Below are positions 1 through 10,894 of a stretch of DNA of 64,000 nucleotides, one piece after another. A program made the position numbers and the translations under genes. The DNA is from Cynocephalus volans (taxonomy: Eukaryota; Chordata; Mammalia; Dermoptera; Cynocephalidae). Numbering within the stretch: position 1 is the stretch's first letter; every line of letters begins with the position of its first letter. Under the pieces are notes generated by a model that saw nothing but the letters and a program-made list of their open reading frames with translations, searched no databases and had not been told where the DNA came from. The stretch covers positions 45,362,407 to 45,426,406 of the forward strand of contig NC_084463.1 in the NCBI RefSeq assembly GCF_027409185.1, given 5' to 3'.

Positions 1-850
1 ATGATAATGTGCCAGTCTCAGCATTCCCCCATTACTGGGATCCCAATTAGGGTCTACCAAAGGCACAGCAGTTGTTCGATCAGAGGTCCCATTAGGATCT
101 ACCTGATGTGTTTGTCAAGCCTCTGCAGTAGCCTTGTCAATAACTAGTCTCCTTTCATCGGCTGTTAACAATATATACATTAGGGACTGGATGTCACCCC
201 ATGTGGGGCAGTGGGTACTGAACACACTAGTGAACATTTCTGTCATTTTCTGTGAATCCTCCTGATATGGAGTATTTGAGTTTTTCCAATTCATCAGATC
301 TGATGTTGAGAACGGTGTATAAATCCAAAAATTACCAGCAGGTTGTCACTGAGCATTCAGTCCCCCTCTGGGGAATTGCTTTAAAGGGAATTGCCCTACT
401 GCCTATGAGCTTGCACCTGGACAAAATTGGGTGCCCTGGGGATTATGGAAGGAGAGACCATTCCAGCTTTTTGACTATACCTTGGGAGAGCACTGGTGCC
501 AGGCATCTCTGTGTCCTCATCTCCTGACAGTGATGGATCTGGAGGAGCATTGAGGTGCCCTGGCTGCAGAGGTGTAGAATCAGTTGAGGCGGGAGGGAGA
601 TTTAAGGTTTCTATTAAATCCTGGTCTTCAATTTCTTTTACTTCTGAGGTTTTTAGTTCTAAAACAATTTTCTGAGATTTCTTGTCCTCTCTTTGGGCCA
701 TGAGATGATTTCCTTCTTTCTTAGCAACCTGATTGTGGAGAAGCATAAATGCTTGGACATGGGATCTGATCTCATTTTCCAGATCTCTGACAAAATAGTT
801 CTAATACTATACCATTTAAGTATACTAGTTCAGAGATCCATTCAATGGCG
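1..850 (-). pseudogene. ERV1-like gag remnant (runs off the left edge)
   Basis: Seen: on the minus strand a 116-codon open stretch (746 to 396) has a charged start (MAQREDKK...) followed by a proline/serine-rich acidic part, as in the matrix/p12-type region of a gammaretrovirus-like Gag. Further along the same strand (about 330 to 120) another frame carries a capsid-like segment with the motif PTWGDIQSLMYILLT. Family knowledge: a PTW-D-Q-LL-LT-EER pattern is typical of the C-type (class I) retroviral capsid. The two parts are in different frames and the capsid part ends at a stop near 120, so this is an old, non-coding copy. No pol or env can be judged because the element leaves the window. 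LTR-like sequence lies upstream at 1867-2545, in the order expected for a minus-strand provirus. ERV class is inferred; family name unknown. Confidence 0.6.
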
Positions 851-1866
851 AACATTCTTCTGAATCTAACACAAACACTGCCCCATGGTATTACAATAAT
901 ATTTCATCATTTTCTTAGTCATGGGGGTGCAGCTGTATTCACCCCATTTTGTGATTATGCACCCGAAGGGACTCTGAGTGGGGATGACACGTACTTCTCA
1001 TATTACCCCACACCCTTGATCTTTTAATTCAAGTCTGGTGCCAACCTTCAACTGGAAGATTCTTATTATTAGCTGGGACACAAACACCACTGGATTTTCC
1101 ATATTGAAATATTTCACATGAAAGGCCCGAGCCTGACACTAAAGGCTAGTGGAGGAAGGAGGGCTAATGCAAGACAAGAAATGGGCAACTGACTGTGACT
1201 TGGTTCCAGGACCAAAAGTGTCTTTCTCAGAGAGCCGGTCCTTCCTTCAGTTTCCTAGTGGGTTGAAAACAGCTGTAGTTTGGCATTACCTTTTCTCAGT
1301 GACCGTAAGGCCAAAAGGCATGGAATTAGATCCTGTGACCCCAAAGTAGTAGCACAAAGAACAGGCAGAAACAGTTGCCACATACAGATGAAAACACTCA
1401 AGCACGTGCACACATACACATCCCAATGAGATGTCTCAACTAACAAATTCTTTGGGCAAAATTCTAACTTGCCATATTCCACACCTATGGTACCCATCCC
1501 AACATTAATCCTAACAAACAGCATGGAATAGAGGGTGTCTGTGGTGTGCACACCAACAATAACTCACCAATCAAAGGATTCATCAATCCAGCTACAAACT
1601 CTTCTTTCCTCACCAACCAGGAGAAAACTGGCAGCCAGCAGCATGGTGGGGAGAACAGGAGAATCCACAGGGTTAAAAGGACCCTGGTGGCCACTTAGGA
1701 AAGTCCCAAATTCTCCATCATAGGGCTTGCTTGACAGCCCAGGATAATCTCCAAAAACATGACTAGGTTAACCCAGTGTGCTTCTGCAGCCAATTGCTCC
1801 AGCCATTGTGATTCAGGGGAATGTCCAGGCAACTAACGGGGCTTTCCTGGCTTCGCTCACCAAATT
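851..1866 (-). other. probable ERV leader between LTR and gag
   Basis: This kilobase lies between the gag-like frames and the LTR-like block and has no reading frame of its own that I recognise. A primer-binding-site-like stretch sits at 1862-1845 on the minus strand: it starts with TGG four bases after a terminal ...AACA. It resembles, imperfectly, a site for a tRNA with 3' end CCA, and the tRNA type is not clear. Leader assignment is inferred from position only. Confidence 0.35.
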
Positions 1867-2545
1867 TGTTACCACCAGACCAGGCTCAGCTTGCCCTCTT
1901 GCATTAAACAAATGACTAAAAAGTCCAGAAGTTGGTGCAAGGATTAGAAAGTTTATGGAGATAACTGGCATCTGAGGGATGACCAGGCTAAAATCATCCC
2001 AACTTCTGATGCCTGTTCTGGGGATTATAAAGGAGAAGAGGCAGGAAGATGATAAGGGTCTTTGTTCTAAAGAAAAAAGAGAGGGAGAGAGTCTGGGATC
2101 AGCAGATGGTCTGAGTCAAATGTCAGGGTTCCATGATGGATCAGAAACTTCAGTGTCACAGAGTCTGTGGTCAGCTTCAAGTCCTTGATATTACCTTGAG
2201 TTTGGAGTCCTTATCTCCTAGGGAGAGCTCAAGGAAAATAACCTCGGTCAAATATCATAAAAATACTTGACTTGGATTTTGAATTAATGTGGATGCAGTT
2301 TTCCTTTAAGTAAGAGGGGGAGTTTACAACCAGCAAGGTTGTCTTGCCTCTCTCTTATGTCTCCTCTTGATTGCAGCCAATTAGAGAGGTTAGAAAAACA
2401 AGAAAGTTACTTTCAGCGCTTAATTGCAGGTGCACCCTCTGAAGTCAGCTGGCATAAGAGCTGTTGATTTCATCTCCTGGCAGTCTCTTGATTCTTCTGC
2501 TAACTTCAAGGAATTAATAATTATCAGTTTCCAAGTTAACGGCTG
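1867..2545 (-). mobile_element. LTR-like end of the ERV
   Basis: Placed by context: on the minus strand it precedes a PBS-like site and gag-like sequence and ends in CA. It holds a pyrimidine-rich stretch and a CTTTATAA box (minus strand, around 2025-2030) followed by a purine-poor tail, as in retroviral promoters. The 5' boundary is uncertain because an L1 fragment begins by about 2605. No second LTR is in the window for comparison, and the family is not identified. Confidence 0.45.
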
Positions 2546-2604
2546 ACCCAAATGTTCTGCTTGGTCTCAGTTACCCCAAAGATGGTTGATTTTCTGGCTA
2601 AGGT

Positions 2605-3735
2605 CTCTTTCAATGCCTTTTTATTTATTTGTATCTTCCTTAATTTCTTTCCGTAACATTTTGTAGTTTTCAGTGTACAAGTGTTTTGTCTTCTCAGTTA
2701 ATTCCCAAGTATTTTATGCATTTCAATGTTTTTATTTGTGGTATTTTCTTAATTTTCTTTTTACATCATTCATATTAGTGCATATAAATGCAACTAATTT
2801 TAGCATGTTGATTTGCTATCCTGCAACTTTGCTTATTTTATGTTTAGTTCCAATTATTTGGGGGGTGTTTGTTTTGTTTTTGTGTGTGCATTCTTTATGA
2901 ATTTCTACTTATAAGTTGATATCATCTGTGAAAAGGTATAACTTTATTTCATCATTTAAAATTTGGATGCATTTTCCTTTTCCCAATTGCTCTGGCTAGG
3001 ATTTTTAAATATGGTATTGAGTGGAAGTGGTGAAAGCAGGTGTCCTGTCTTTTCTTAAGAGAAAGACTTTTTGAATTTCACTGTTGATTATGATGTTTCT
3101 GTGGGTTTTTCATATATGTTCTTTATTATATTGAGATAGTTTTTTTTCTAGTCCTAGCTTCTTGTGTGTTCTTATCATAAGTGGCTTTTGTATTTTATCA
3201 AATGCTCTTCTGCATTTATTGAGACACTTGGGATGTTTCAGTCAGTTTGCTAATGTTGTATATTACATTGATTGATTTTCATTTGTTGAACCATCTTTAC
3301 ATTTCAGGGATAAATATCATTTATTCATGGTGTATAATCCTCTTAATATCTGCCAAATACAATTTGCTAGTATATATTTGAAAATTATCACATTTATATT
3401 CATAAAGACATTTGTTTGCAGTTTCATTTCATGTAGTGTCTTTTGTTCTTGGTGTCAGTATAATTTTGGCCTCATAGAATGAGTTGGGCTTTTAGCTTTT
3501 GGGAAGAGTCTGAGGAGGATTGGTATTCACAGTTTTTAAAATGTTGGTAGATTTCACCAGTCAAACTATTTGGCCCTTGGTTTTTATTTATTGGGAAGTT
3601 TTTAATTACCACATCAGTCTAAAACTACAGGTCTATTCAAATTTTCTGTTTCTTCATGACTTTGTCTCAGTACATTGTGTGTTTCCTGACATTTGTCCAC
3701 TTCACCAGTGTTTTCCACTTGTTGACATACCCTGA
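2605..3735 (-). mobile_element. L1 ORF2 fragment
   Basis: The plus strand reads as the antisense of L1 ORF2: it has, in order, the 'cccaagtattttat' segment, a 'gatatcatctgtgaaaag' segment, 'gatgtttcagtcagtttgctaatg' and the 'ttcctgacatttgtccac' stretch. These match the reverse-transcriptase to mid-ORF2 order of old mammalian L1M elements. All frames are broken by stops. Truncated at both ends. Confidence 0.8.
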
Positions 3736-4600
3736 GAGACTTCTTCAAATATGTCAGAGGAATACAGTTTAAGTAGCTGTGCTCTGCTGTTTTTATGCAT
3801 GTGCTGTGCAGCTGTTGATGTGGTGGGAAGGTGTGGGGTGAGGAGAAACATTCGACAGATCCATGGTTTAGCTTTATATTTAGGAAGCCTGTGTCTCTGT
3901 GGCTTGATTTGCATAAGTCCTTCTCAGTCCCCACCCTCCTCCTTTTGTTTAGTGAGACAGGAATTTTAGAGGGGGTGGAAGTAAGTGTTTTCCTTTCCCC
4001 AGATAAGTTTGTTCCTGGTAAAATCTCAGTTTGTTAGTCATTTGAGAAATAGTTGGGCTTTTTCAAAGGCAGAACTTGTTCAGAGGAACAGAATTCTCTG
4101 GGCACATTTGGAAATGGCTACTTTCTCCTCCTCGTCTCCCTTTGCTGAAGGCAGGGAGAATTTTTTTTTCTAAGATCTTCACTGTAAGAGCCTGGTACTA
4201 TTTCTAGAGTAAATCATGTAAATTTGTGATTAAAAATTTTTTTTAAAAACTTAATAAAAACACTAAGGATTTTAGCTCATGAACTTCAGCAATTCACCAA
4301 TTATAGTTTAGGTTTTCCTATACCTGTACTCTTCCCCCAGGGGTTTCTTATGGTTTCTGTTGAAGTAAGTTATGATTCTCGAGATGTGCCTCTGGGTCTC
4401 CAATTTGGGGCACTGGTTTGACCTGAGGATTCAATTCTGTAATGGATCTAAGAAGAGTTTGACTGAGAAAGATAGGCAAGGTTCTAGAAAATGTTACTGT
4501 ATTGGAGGGGGCTTGTCAAAGAACAAAAATACAATAAATTTAGATGAAGATCTCAGTTTAATTTATTGTGATTTTAGAATTGGGTGACAAGTTGTTCCAT
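3736..4600. other. no gene recognised
   Basis: AT-rich sequence with short A and T runs (about 4150 and 4235-4260). Short open stretches here show no domain. Part of it may continue the flanking L1, but I see no diagnostic segment. Confidence 0.4.
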
Positions 4601-5800
4601 AAAATAGAATTAAAGGTTCTAATGAGCTGAGCAGAGGAGGTTGATTTTACAGACAGCAAAAGGTAGAAGAAAGGAAAAACAAAAGAAATAGGTTGGTTAT
4701 TTCATATTTACCTTCCTCCTAAGGTGAGAACAGGAAGACAGAATAATAGAAATAAAACTATTCCTTTTGTGGAAGAATTAAACGAGGGGGAACTTCATTA
4801 TCATGTCTATTGAAGATTTAAATTAGCCCATTTGGGAAGCTGCTGTTATCTCTTTCTCCTGATTTCAACCTAAGTGACCTGGAACTTAGCAGGGGCAACT
4901 CCACTTTGAGTTTTAGTCTGTTCTTGTTGGGCCCAGTACAGAAACTTAGTCCAAAACAATGGTCTCCTAAAAGTTCTATTTAATATGTTTGAGAGTGTGG
5001 TCTGGGGTGGAGAAATAAGCTGTGAAACCTGAGAGATCTGTCCGCAGTGCTCTCTAAACACGCTCTCATTCCTTCAGTCTTCCCGTATTGTGTCCCGTGA
5101 CTGAGCTCTCTCTAACGTAGTCCATCATCTGGTGGTGAACCTCAAGTGCACAGCCAGAAAACAACGTGCACAAGGGGTTCCAAAGTACCCACATCTGTTA
5201 CTCACTGCTCCAGTGGGTCACCCGCAGGAGGTATGTTTCACATCCTACTTCTGATGCCAAAACTGATAAAAATGACCTTAGACACATTAACATTTTAAAG
5301 AGTTTATTTGAGTAATCAAAAATTCATGAATTAGCACCAAACTTCAGGTGGCTCAGGGTTCCACCAAAGAAACATAAGGGGGAAACTTTTAGACAGTGTT
5401 CACAGCAGCAAAACAAATGAAATATTTGATTGGCTTAAGTGGAAATTCTGTAGATAAAGGCTAGTATACAGTTTTGATAGGTTAAGTTACTCTAAGTTAA
5501 GTGTCAGTTTGCTACTTAGGCAGCAAGAAGAGCAGAGCCACCTCCAGCAGGCCTTCATGGAGGGTCAACATCATGAGGGTGTGACATAGTTCAAGATCAA
5601 CTCAATTTTCCACTGGGTGGGACGAGGAGGGACTTATAGTCAGTGGCAGCTCCATGAACCACTCAGAGGATTGGGGTCTGAAGCTCAGATGAAGAAGTAT
5701 AAACCTTCCAGAAATGTGTGCTTGAGGAGAGATATGAAAGCTTACAGTGAGAAATATTCTAAGTTTTCAAGAACAATTTTGGGGAGGAATGACTAAATTG
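4601..5800. repeat. unassigned LTR-like interspersed repeat
   Basis: The segment at 4870-5280 ('ggggcaactccactttgagt', 'ttgttgggcccagtacagaa') and the one at 5280-5480 ('ttaaagagtttatttgag') look like mammalian ERV LTR sequence. There is no coding frame. Boundaries and family cannot be set by eye; a library search would decide. Confidence 0.3.
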
Positions 5801-6339
5801 TTAGTAACGTTTAAAATATTCATCGTGAGGTCATTAGCCTGAGATGGTTCTGCTGTTCTTGGTGAATGTGTGTTCCTTTGGGGCACAGTGGTGGCTCTGT
5901 TGTCTGTTAGCTTTCTTGGAAATGTCACTGAAGTTCTCTGAGCCTAAATTTTCTATGCTAAAAAGCTCTTCAGTGACAGGGAAGATCTCATTTACTTTTT
6001 GTAGGACTAAATAGGACAGGGAGTGGCAGGTGGTTACCTAATGCTTGGCTCCCTATGAGTGGCTTCCAGATGTGTTATGGCTGTTCAGATTTATTATTTC
6101 CCTCTCCTCTATAAAGAATTTATCACCCCTCACTGACCCAGGGATTTATGTGTTTTGAAGGAATCACATAGAAAGAAAAACTGTTTTCCTGCTTGTAACG
6201 GTGGTTTGAGATTCGACCTTGGTGGTCCTTGTCTTTTCTGTAGACACAACAGCATCCCTGGTTCTTATTTATGGCAGAGGGATTCCAGGATCGCTCAGGT
6301 ATCTCAGAAGGTTCTGACTGAGCCTTAATCATACAACAA
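5801..6339. other. no gene recognised
   Basis: Mixed-composition sequence without a recognisable gene, repeat or motif. Confidence 0.35.
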
Positions 6340-6395
6340 AAATGTGTTAAGTACACATTATATGCAGTCACTTTTCTAGACACTTGGCAGAATTT
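6340..6395 (+). repeat. L2-like short fragment
   Basis: Contains a decayed version of the L2/MIR tail phrase 'tactatgtgccaggcactg...ctaggcac' (here 'acacattatatgcagtcacttttctagacac'-like). Too short for more than a tentative call. Confidence 0.35.
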
Positions 6396-6754
6396 AATGA
6401 ACAATGGAGTTGCCAATTCGTGGTCCTCAATACTACTCAGGATGTCAGAATCCCACAGTAGACCTCACACGCAGGTTGTGTTCAGAGAATGATAGATGGG
6501 ACACCCTCATGGTGCCCTCTAGGTATGGCTCCATCCTCCCATGTCCTGATGGGGATGACAAACCCCTAGACCAACTAAAAAAAAATGAGTGTGATTGAGG
6601 TCCAGGAGGAGGGCCCTCTGTGCCCCCCAGCAATGTGGGAAGAGTATGTTGACCCCGAGGTTGGGGTGTGTCTGTCTTCTGATTAAGCAACAGCAGTTCC
6701 AGCAGCACAGAGCTAAACAAGGATGCCATGAAAGGGCATTTTGGAAGGAACTGA

Positions 6755-7052
6755 CAGGTCTCTGGCTGCTGCCAATATGACTACCCCAGAACCAGCAATT
6801 CCATCTTTGGCACCTGGCTGAATCAGTTCTCAAATGATTCCTGTCAACTTCAGAACTTTCCTTGTTTCCGGATAATGGTGGTCTATGTGAAGTTCAATGT
6901 GACCAGCTCAGATCTGCAGCATCATGAACACCTTCTGTTTCACCAGATGGAGCATCTAGTGTCCACTGAGGCACAGTCAGGGTGGTGGGGTGGACTGCAG
7001 TCTAGAAGACTTCCTGGGTGGGGGTTTATGCATTAAGACATTCCTTAAAGGC
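6755..7052 (+). other. open stretch, possible exon or pseudogene relic of unknown family
   Basis: One frame stays open for about 99 codons (from after TGA at 6752 to TAA at 7052). It has a non-random protein-like composition: several Cys, an N-glycosylation site NVTSSD, another NDS, and a hydrophobic FRIMVVYVKFNV stretch followed by a His-rich part. It has no Met of its own. It could be an extracellular-domain exon, a decayed exon, or chance. I do not recognise the family. No clear splice sites were confirmed. Confidence 0.2.
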
Positions 7053-7734
7053 AGTGAGAGTTTTCTGTGTTTTGAAAAGCAAGGGGAAAGCAACTTATGT
7101 TGGTGGATCTTTCTCATCTTCCAGTTCCAGTGCTTGATCTGGATGCACAAGCATCTCCAAGGCTTCCTCTAAAGTCAGCAGCAGCACTGATCCACATTTA
7201 GGGTCAGCTCTGCAGCAAGAGTCAACTGCAGCACTGGCGCCTTCCCACTTCCAAAACTCTGCACAAGGCCCCTCCAGCATATAAACCACGTAGTCCCTGT
7301 CAGTACCATGCTCTTTCCTCTGACTGTAGGAAATGAAAGTGTTTTAGGAAATCCAGCTAATTCAGGTGGTGGCCAACAACTGTGTTATTCAGCCAGAGGA
7401 GCAATTTGGGGGCAGGTTTTAGTCCGTGGAGCACCTCTGTTAGAATTACAAATAAGGGCCCTTCAGAATTTTTTTCTTGAAATCTTTGGGCAGAGGAACT
7501 CCTCCTTGTGTCCAGCTGCAGAAAACCTATGGCTGTGACTCCCTGGTCAGCTATAGACCCTGTTGCAAGGTGATCACTGGGGCAACAGCCAGCCATACCT
7601 GTGAAGGTCATGAAAACAGACCCTTATGAAGCTGGGGAGTGAGTGACTGCACTGGCCCCAAGGGTGAACTGCCGGGAGACTCAAAGTTTGGACTAAGCAT
7701 GAGTTTGGGGACTCAGAAAGCTGGTATTGGATTT
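7053..7734. other. no gene recognised
   Basis: Sequence of moderate GC content. Short frames on both strands lack domains. Nothing supported. Confidence 0.35.
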
Positions 7735-8170
7735 AAAGAGAGGATTGTGGGAAGATGGCAGACTAGAGTTGCCCTGGGCATGTTCTTCCCACAAAAGAAC
7801 ATTGTCTGTGGACCATGGGAGACCTGTCATGCCAGTGGCCCACAGATGCCTGTCTGAGAGAGCAGCACTGCCCTGGGCCACACCACTTGGCCTCCAGCTG
7901 GCTGTGCCTGGTATTGGGATGACCAATGGCTGTGGGCTACACTCACAGGAGTCCCTCGCTCATCCCCTCCAGGAGAGGAAGGATAGAGACCTGAATGAAG
8001 GGGGCCTCCTCCTCTCTAGGGGGAGTCCAGCTGAGGACCAGCTCACTATGCCACCATCCCCTCCCCATCTCTGCACAAACCAGCGAGGCTGTCCTGGACC
8101 CTCCACAGGGTTCTGAGAGAGTAGACCAACTGTACCACACACTGAGCAGAAAAGAATGCATTAGAAATTG
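7735..8170 (+). mobile_element. L1 5'UTR-like fragment
   Basis: Starts with 'ggaagatggcagactaga', the usual opening of old L1 5'UTRs ('ggaagatggcggactaga'), followed by GC-rich untranslated-type sequence. No ORF1 follows, so if real it is a 5' fragment only. The 3' limit is a guess. Confidence 0.35.
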
Positions 8171-8753
8171 AGACCAGGAGCACAGGTAGCTGGACCCAGA
8201 CAGAAGCCACTCGTGGGGGGCCAGGCAGCTGCCCTGCAGTCAGGGAATGTGGCCCTGGTGGAGAGGGATGTGCTCCAGGGGACCTGAGCCTCTGAAGCAG
8301 CATGGCTGGATTGAGTGATGGCTCCACCTGCCAGCCTGGTGAACTTTGGGCCTCTCTGAGGCTCCATGAAGAGCAGGACTGTGGCCCACCCACAGCCCCT
8401 TGCTGCTGTAGTAAGCTGTGTCCTTGGCCTGGGAACCCTTCCCAGACTGCCCCTGCCCAGCAGCTCAGATTCTCCCTCCCACCACCTCCATGATGCTCCC
8501 CTGATTTCTCCCCTGTACCCGCACACCTGGTTTCTGCTGTGGTGCAAAGCAAACATCTCTGGCCCCTGTGGGGACTCCCAGATGGAGCCATGGCAGTCTA
8601 CTGCCCTTGACACCTGGGCCCCTTATCCCCCAGCTCCTCCAGGACGCTCCCTGACCTCTCCTGGGTCTGAAGAGCAGCCTGTTGGTTTTGGAGAGCAGGG
8701 TGGGCCACCTGGCATGGAGGAGGAGCACCTGACCTCAGTACCCCCACTCTCCC
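8171..8753. other. GC-rich stretch, no gene recognised
   Basis: Long GC-rich frames occur on the minus strand (for example 8591-8046) but carry no domain or conserved motif. It lies downstream of the obscurin relic in that gene's orientation and on the far side of the LTR insertion, so it may be obscurin intron. I could not match any Ig domain here. Confidence 0.35.
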
Positions 8754-9229
8754 TGTATTAGTCTCTTTCTGTTGCTTATAATGAAATACACAGAACTGGA
8801 CGACTTGTAAGAGAACAAAATGTATTGCTCACAGTTTCTGAGGCTGGAAAGTCGAAAGTCCAAGGAACACATCTAGTGAAGGCTTTCTTTGGTGGTAAAG
8901 AAACAACAGGATGATGAAAGGGTATCACATTGCAAAAAGTGGCCTAGTGGAGAGAGCAGAGAGACAGAGAGCAGAGGGACAGACAGACTCTCCTCTCCCT
9001 CCTTTTAAAGCCCTCAGAACCGCGCCCCTGACCACCATTCTTAATCCATTCACTACTGCACGGTCCTGCAATCCAATTTCCTCTTCAAGGCTCCACCTTC
9101 TGATTACCATGATAGGATTTCCTACCCTCTTAACAGTCACAGTGGAAGCTAAGTTCCTAATACATAAAACTTGGGGGACACAATTCAAGTTTCAGTGAAT
9201 TTGGGGGAGACATAATCCAATCCACTACA
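8754..9229 (-). mobile_element. solo LTR, ERVL-MaLR type (MST/THE1/MLT1-like)
   Basis: Complete LTR of 476 bp with TGTATTAG...CTACA ends as read on the plus strand, so the element is in minus orientation. Body segments such as 'tattagtctctttctgttgcttataatgaaata', broken here into its parts, and 'caaggctccaccttctgatt' follow the MaLR LTR order. Flanks show a perfect 5-bp target-site duplication, CTCCC at 8749-8753 and 9230-9234, the size used by this superfamily. It landed directly beside or inside the degraded obscurin exon at 9237-9506. No internal region is present. Confidence 0.85.
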
Positions 9230-9236
9230 CTCCCCA

Positions 9237-9506
9237 ATCTCTGGCCAACATGACCACGCACGACGCGTGCTGATATGGGCCTGGATCTCCTTGGTGCCCT
9301 TGTGGCAGGTGTACAGACCATCATCCTTATGACTCAGGTCATGCACCATGAGACCCCCACGTGCCTGCCGTGTGCAGAAAGTCATACTTGTCACTGTGGC
9401 ACAGCTCCATGCCATCCTTGCACCACACCACACGGGCCTTGGGCTCTGAGACCTCACACTACAGGGCCAGAGTGCCTTGCTCCTCAGTGGACACACCATC
9501 TGGCAC
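9237..9506 (-). pseudogene. OBSCN: obscurin (OBSCN) internal Ig-domain exon, broken
   Basis: Minus-strand translation gives Ig-domain pieces with strong obscurin resemblance: STEEQGTLAL, then CEVSEPKARVVWCKDG, DKYDFLHTAGT, and GLMVHDLSHKDDGLYTCHKG. The Ig cysteine, Trp and DxGxYxC signature are visible. Damage seen: a TAG stop directly before CEV (position of the usual Gln), and one extra G after HTAGT which shifts the frame before GLMVHD. A splice acceptor (...caacaaag) fits at 9508-9507. The exon runs into flank just before the MaLR LTR (5-bp duplication ends at 9234) and shows no donor. Obscurin is a sarcomeric giant built of tandem Ig domains; a working copy would not carry these lesions. 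Confidence 0.8.
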
Positions 9507-9568
9507 CTTTGTTGGGGTGAGGGTGTGGCTGGTGAGGGAAGCCTGCAGGCCCCACAGGGACAGCTCAC
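9507..9568 (-). other. short intron of the obscurin relic
   Basis: A 62-base GT...AG interval (gtgagctgtccc ... caacaaag) separates two obscurin-like exons. Kept introns show that the copy arose by DNA-level duplication or decay in place, not by retroposition. Confidence 0.6.
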
Positions 9569-10077
9569 CTCTGACCACCATGCACGCAGAGGCTGACACT
9601 TTGGGTGAGGAGGCGCACGCAGTGACTGCCTCTGACCACCAGACACTCTTCACACCAGCCTGTGGCAGCGGCCCTCAGGGGTGATCCTGCAGAAACTGTC
9701 ATTGGACAGGGGTGTCCTATTGAGAATCCACTCATCCTCATGGGACAGCTCACATGAGAAGAAGACCTGGCTCTCCTCTGTGGCCCCATGCAACCCCCAT
9801 GGCTCCCTGACTTCTACAGTGACCTTGGCAATGCTCTGGGCATGGACCGCCTGGCACCGGTAAATGCGGGCCTTGGCGGGCGTGAGCCAGGGGACACGCA
9901 GCTTAGCTGTCTGGGTCCCCAGCCTCATCTTGAGCTTGTCAGATGGGGTCAGAGGCACATCTTCCTTGCACCAGTGCATGGCCTTAGGGAGAACCCTGAA
10001 GTCACAGGACAGGACAACTGACTGCAGCTCATGCTCCACTTTGGGCTGCAGTGACCGCATGAGCACCACAGGGATGT
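9569..10077 (-). pseudogene. OBSCN: obscurin (OBSCN) exon with two internal Ig domains, broken
   Basis: Begins after a good acceptor (ctctcctctgcag, AG at 10079-10078). First Ig: IPVVLMRSLQPK, LQSVVLSCDFRVLPKA, KEDVPLTPSDKLKM, ARIYRCQAVHAQS, KVTVEVRE. Second Ig: VFFSCELSHEDE, then NRTPLSNDSF and TPEGRCHRLV followed by a stop. These match the order of two consecutive Ig domains in the middle of obscurin. Residues are missing after HEDE (the expected V-E-W stretch is shortened), and a stop follows HRLV near 9650. The donor AG|gtgagc at 9569/9568 is intact. Expected Ig cysteines are present in the first domain. Identity is from recalled family sequence; exact domain numbers would need alignment. 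Confidence 0.82.
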
Positions 10078-10139
10078 CTGCAGAGGAGAGAGAGGGCAGG
10101 GCTGGAACCAAGGACAGCAGATCCACCTGCCCTGGCCTG

Positions 10140-10738
10140 CCCCAGACCCTGAGCCACATCCACTGAGGGCCCTCAGCCATGTACACTCAGGGCCCTGAGC
10201 CACATCCACTTGATGTCCTGAGCTGTGCCCACTCGAGGACCCGAACCATGTCCACTTGGGGCCCTGGACTATGTACACTCTATGCACTCGAGGCCTTGAG
10301 CTGTGTCCACCTGACGCCCTGGGCCATGTTAACTCCCGCCCTGGACTGTATCCACTCAGGGTGCTGAGCTGTGTCCACTTGTGGCCCTGAGCCACATCCA
10401 CCCACAGCCCTGCTCTGTGTCCACTCAGGTCCTGGGCCATGTCCACTCATGGCCCTGGATTGTGTCCCCTTGAGGCCCTGAGCTGAGTCCACTTAATGGC
10501 CCTGGGTTATGTCCACTTGAGGCCCCGGGTCATGTCCACTCAGGCCCTGTAACATGTCCACTCCAGGCCCTGAGCTGGGTCCACTCATGGTCCTGAGCCT
10601 CATTCACCCACAACCCTGCTCTGTGTCGCCTCGGGACCCTGGACGTTGTCCACTGGTGGCCCTGAGCCTCTTCCACTCACATCCCTGCTCTGTGTCCACT
10701 CATGGCCCTGCTCCGTGTCCTCCCACCTGGGCCCATGA
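10140..10738. repeat. minisatellite, unit about 27 bp, about 20 copies
   Basis: Repeated units of the form 'ggccctgagc..tgtccactca' recur every 26-28 bp, with variation in each copy. It lies between the Ig4-like exon (10885-10745) and the internal Ig exon (10077-9569) of the obscurin relic. It therefore occupies the point where the gene's interior is missing. All translated frames of it are periodic artefacts. Confidence 0.9.
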
Positions 10739-10744
10739 ACTCAC

Positions 10745-10885
10745 CTTTGGGGCTCGCCCACAGCCCTGTCTCCTCCTTGTACAGTGCAGCCTCCATGAGG
10801 GGCTGCAGCCCCTCGCACCAGAACGCGGCTGACACCTGCCACACCTCCAGGTCCTGCAGCCGCTTCTTGAAGGGCACTGAGGGCT
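10745..10885 (-). pseudogene. OBSCN: obscurin (OBSCN) Ig4 exon, 3'-truncated
   Basis: After an acceptor (ctgctccccgcag-type, AG at 10887-10886) the frame reads [17 protein letters not shown], then [14 protein letters not shown]. This matches the start and middle of the fourth N-terminal Ig domain of obscurin. A GTGAGT follows at 10744 after only 141 bp, so the second half of the domain (the YxC part) is absent and the minisatellite begins instead. The first cysteine region is altered (WCEG), and several residues before it are lost. Confidence 0.8.
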
Positions 10886-10894
10886 CTGCGGGGA

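Noticed and set aside
8046..8613. Overlapping 181- and 150-codon minus-strand frames
   Set aside because: Two frames open at once in a GC-rich segment, no domain; an obscurin continuation was looked for and not found.
9949..10492. Periodic proteins (WTQL/GHGP-type repeats) from minus-strand frames
   Set aside because: They are translations of the 27-bp minisatellite.
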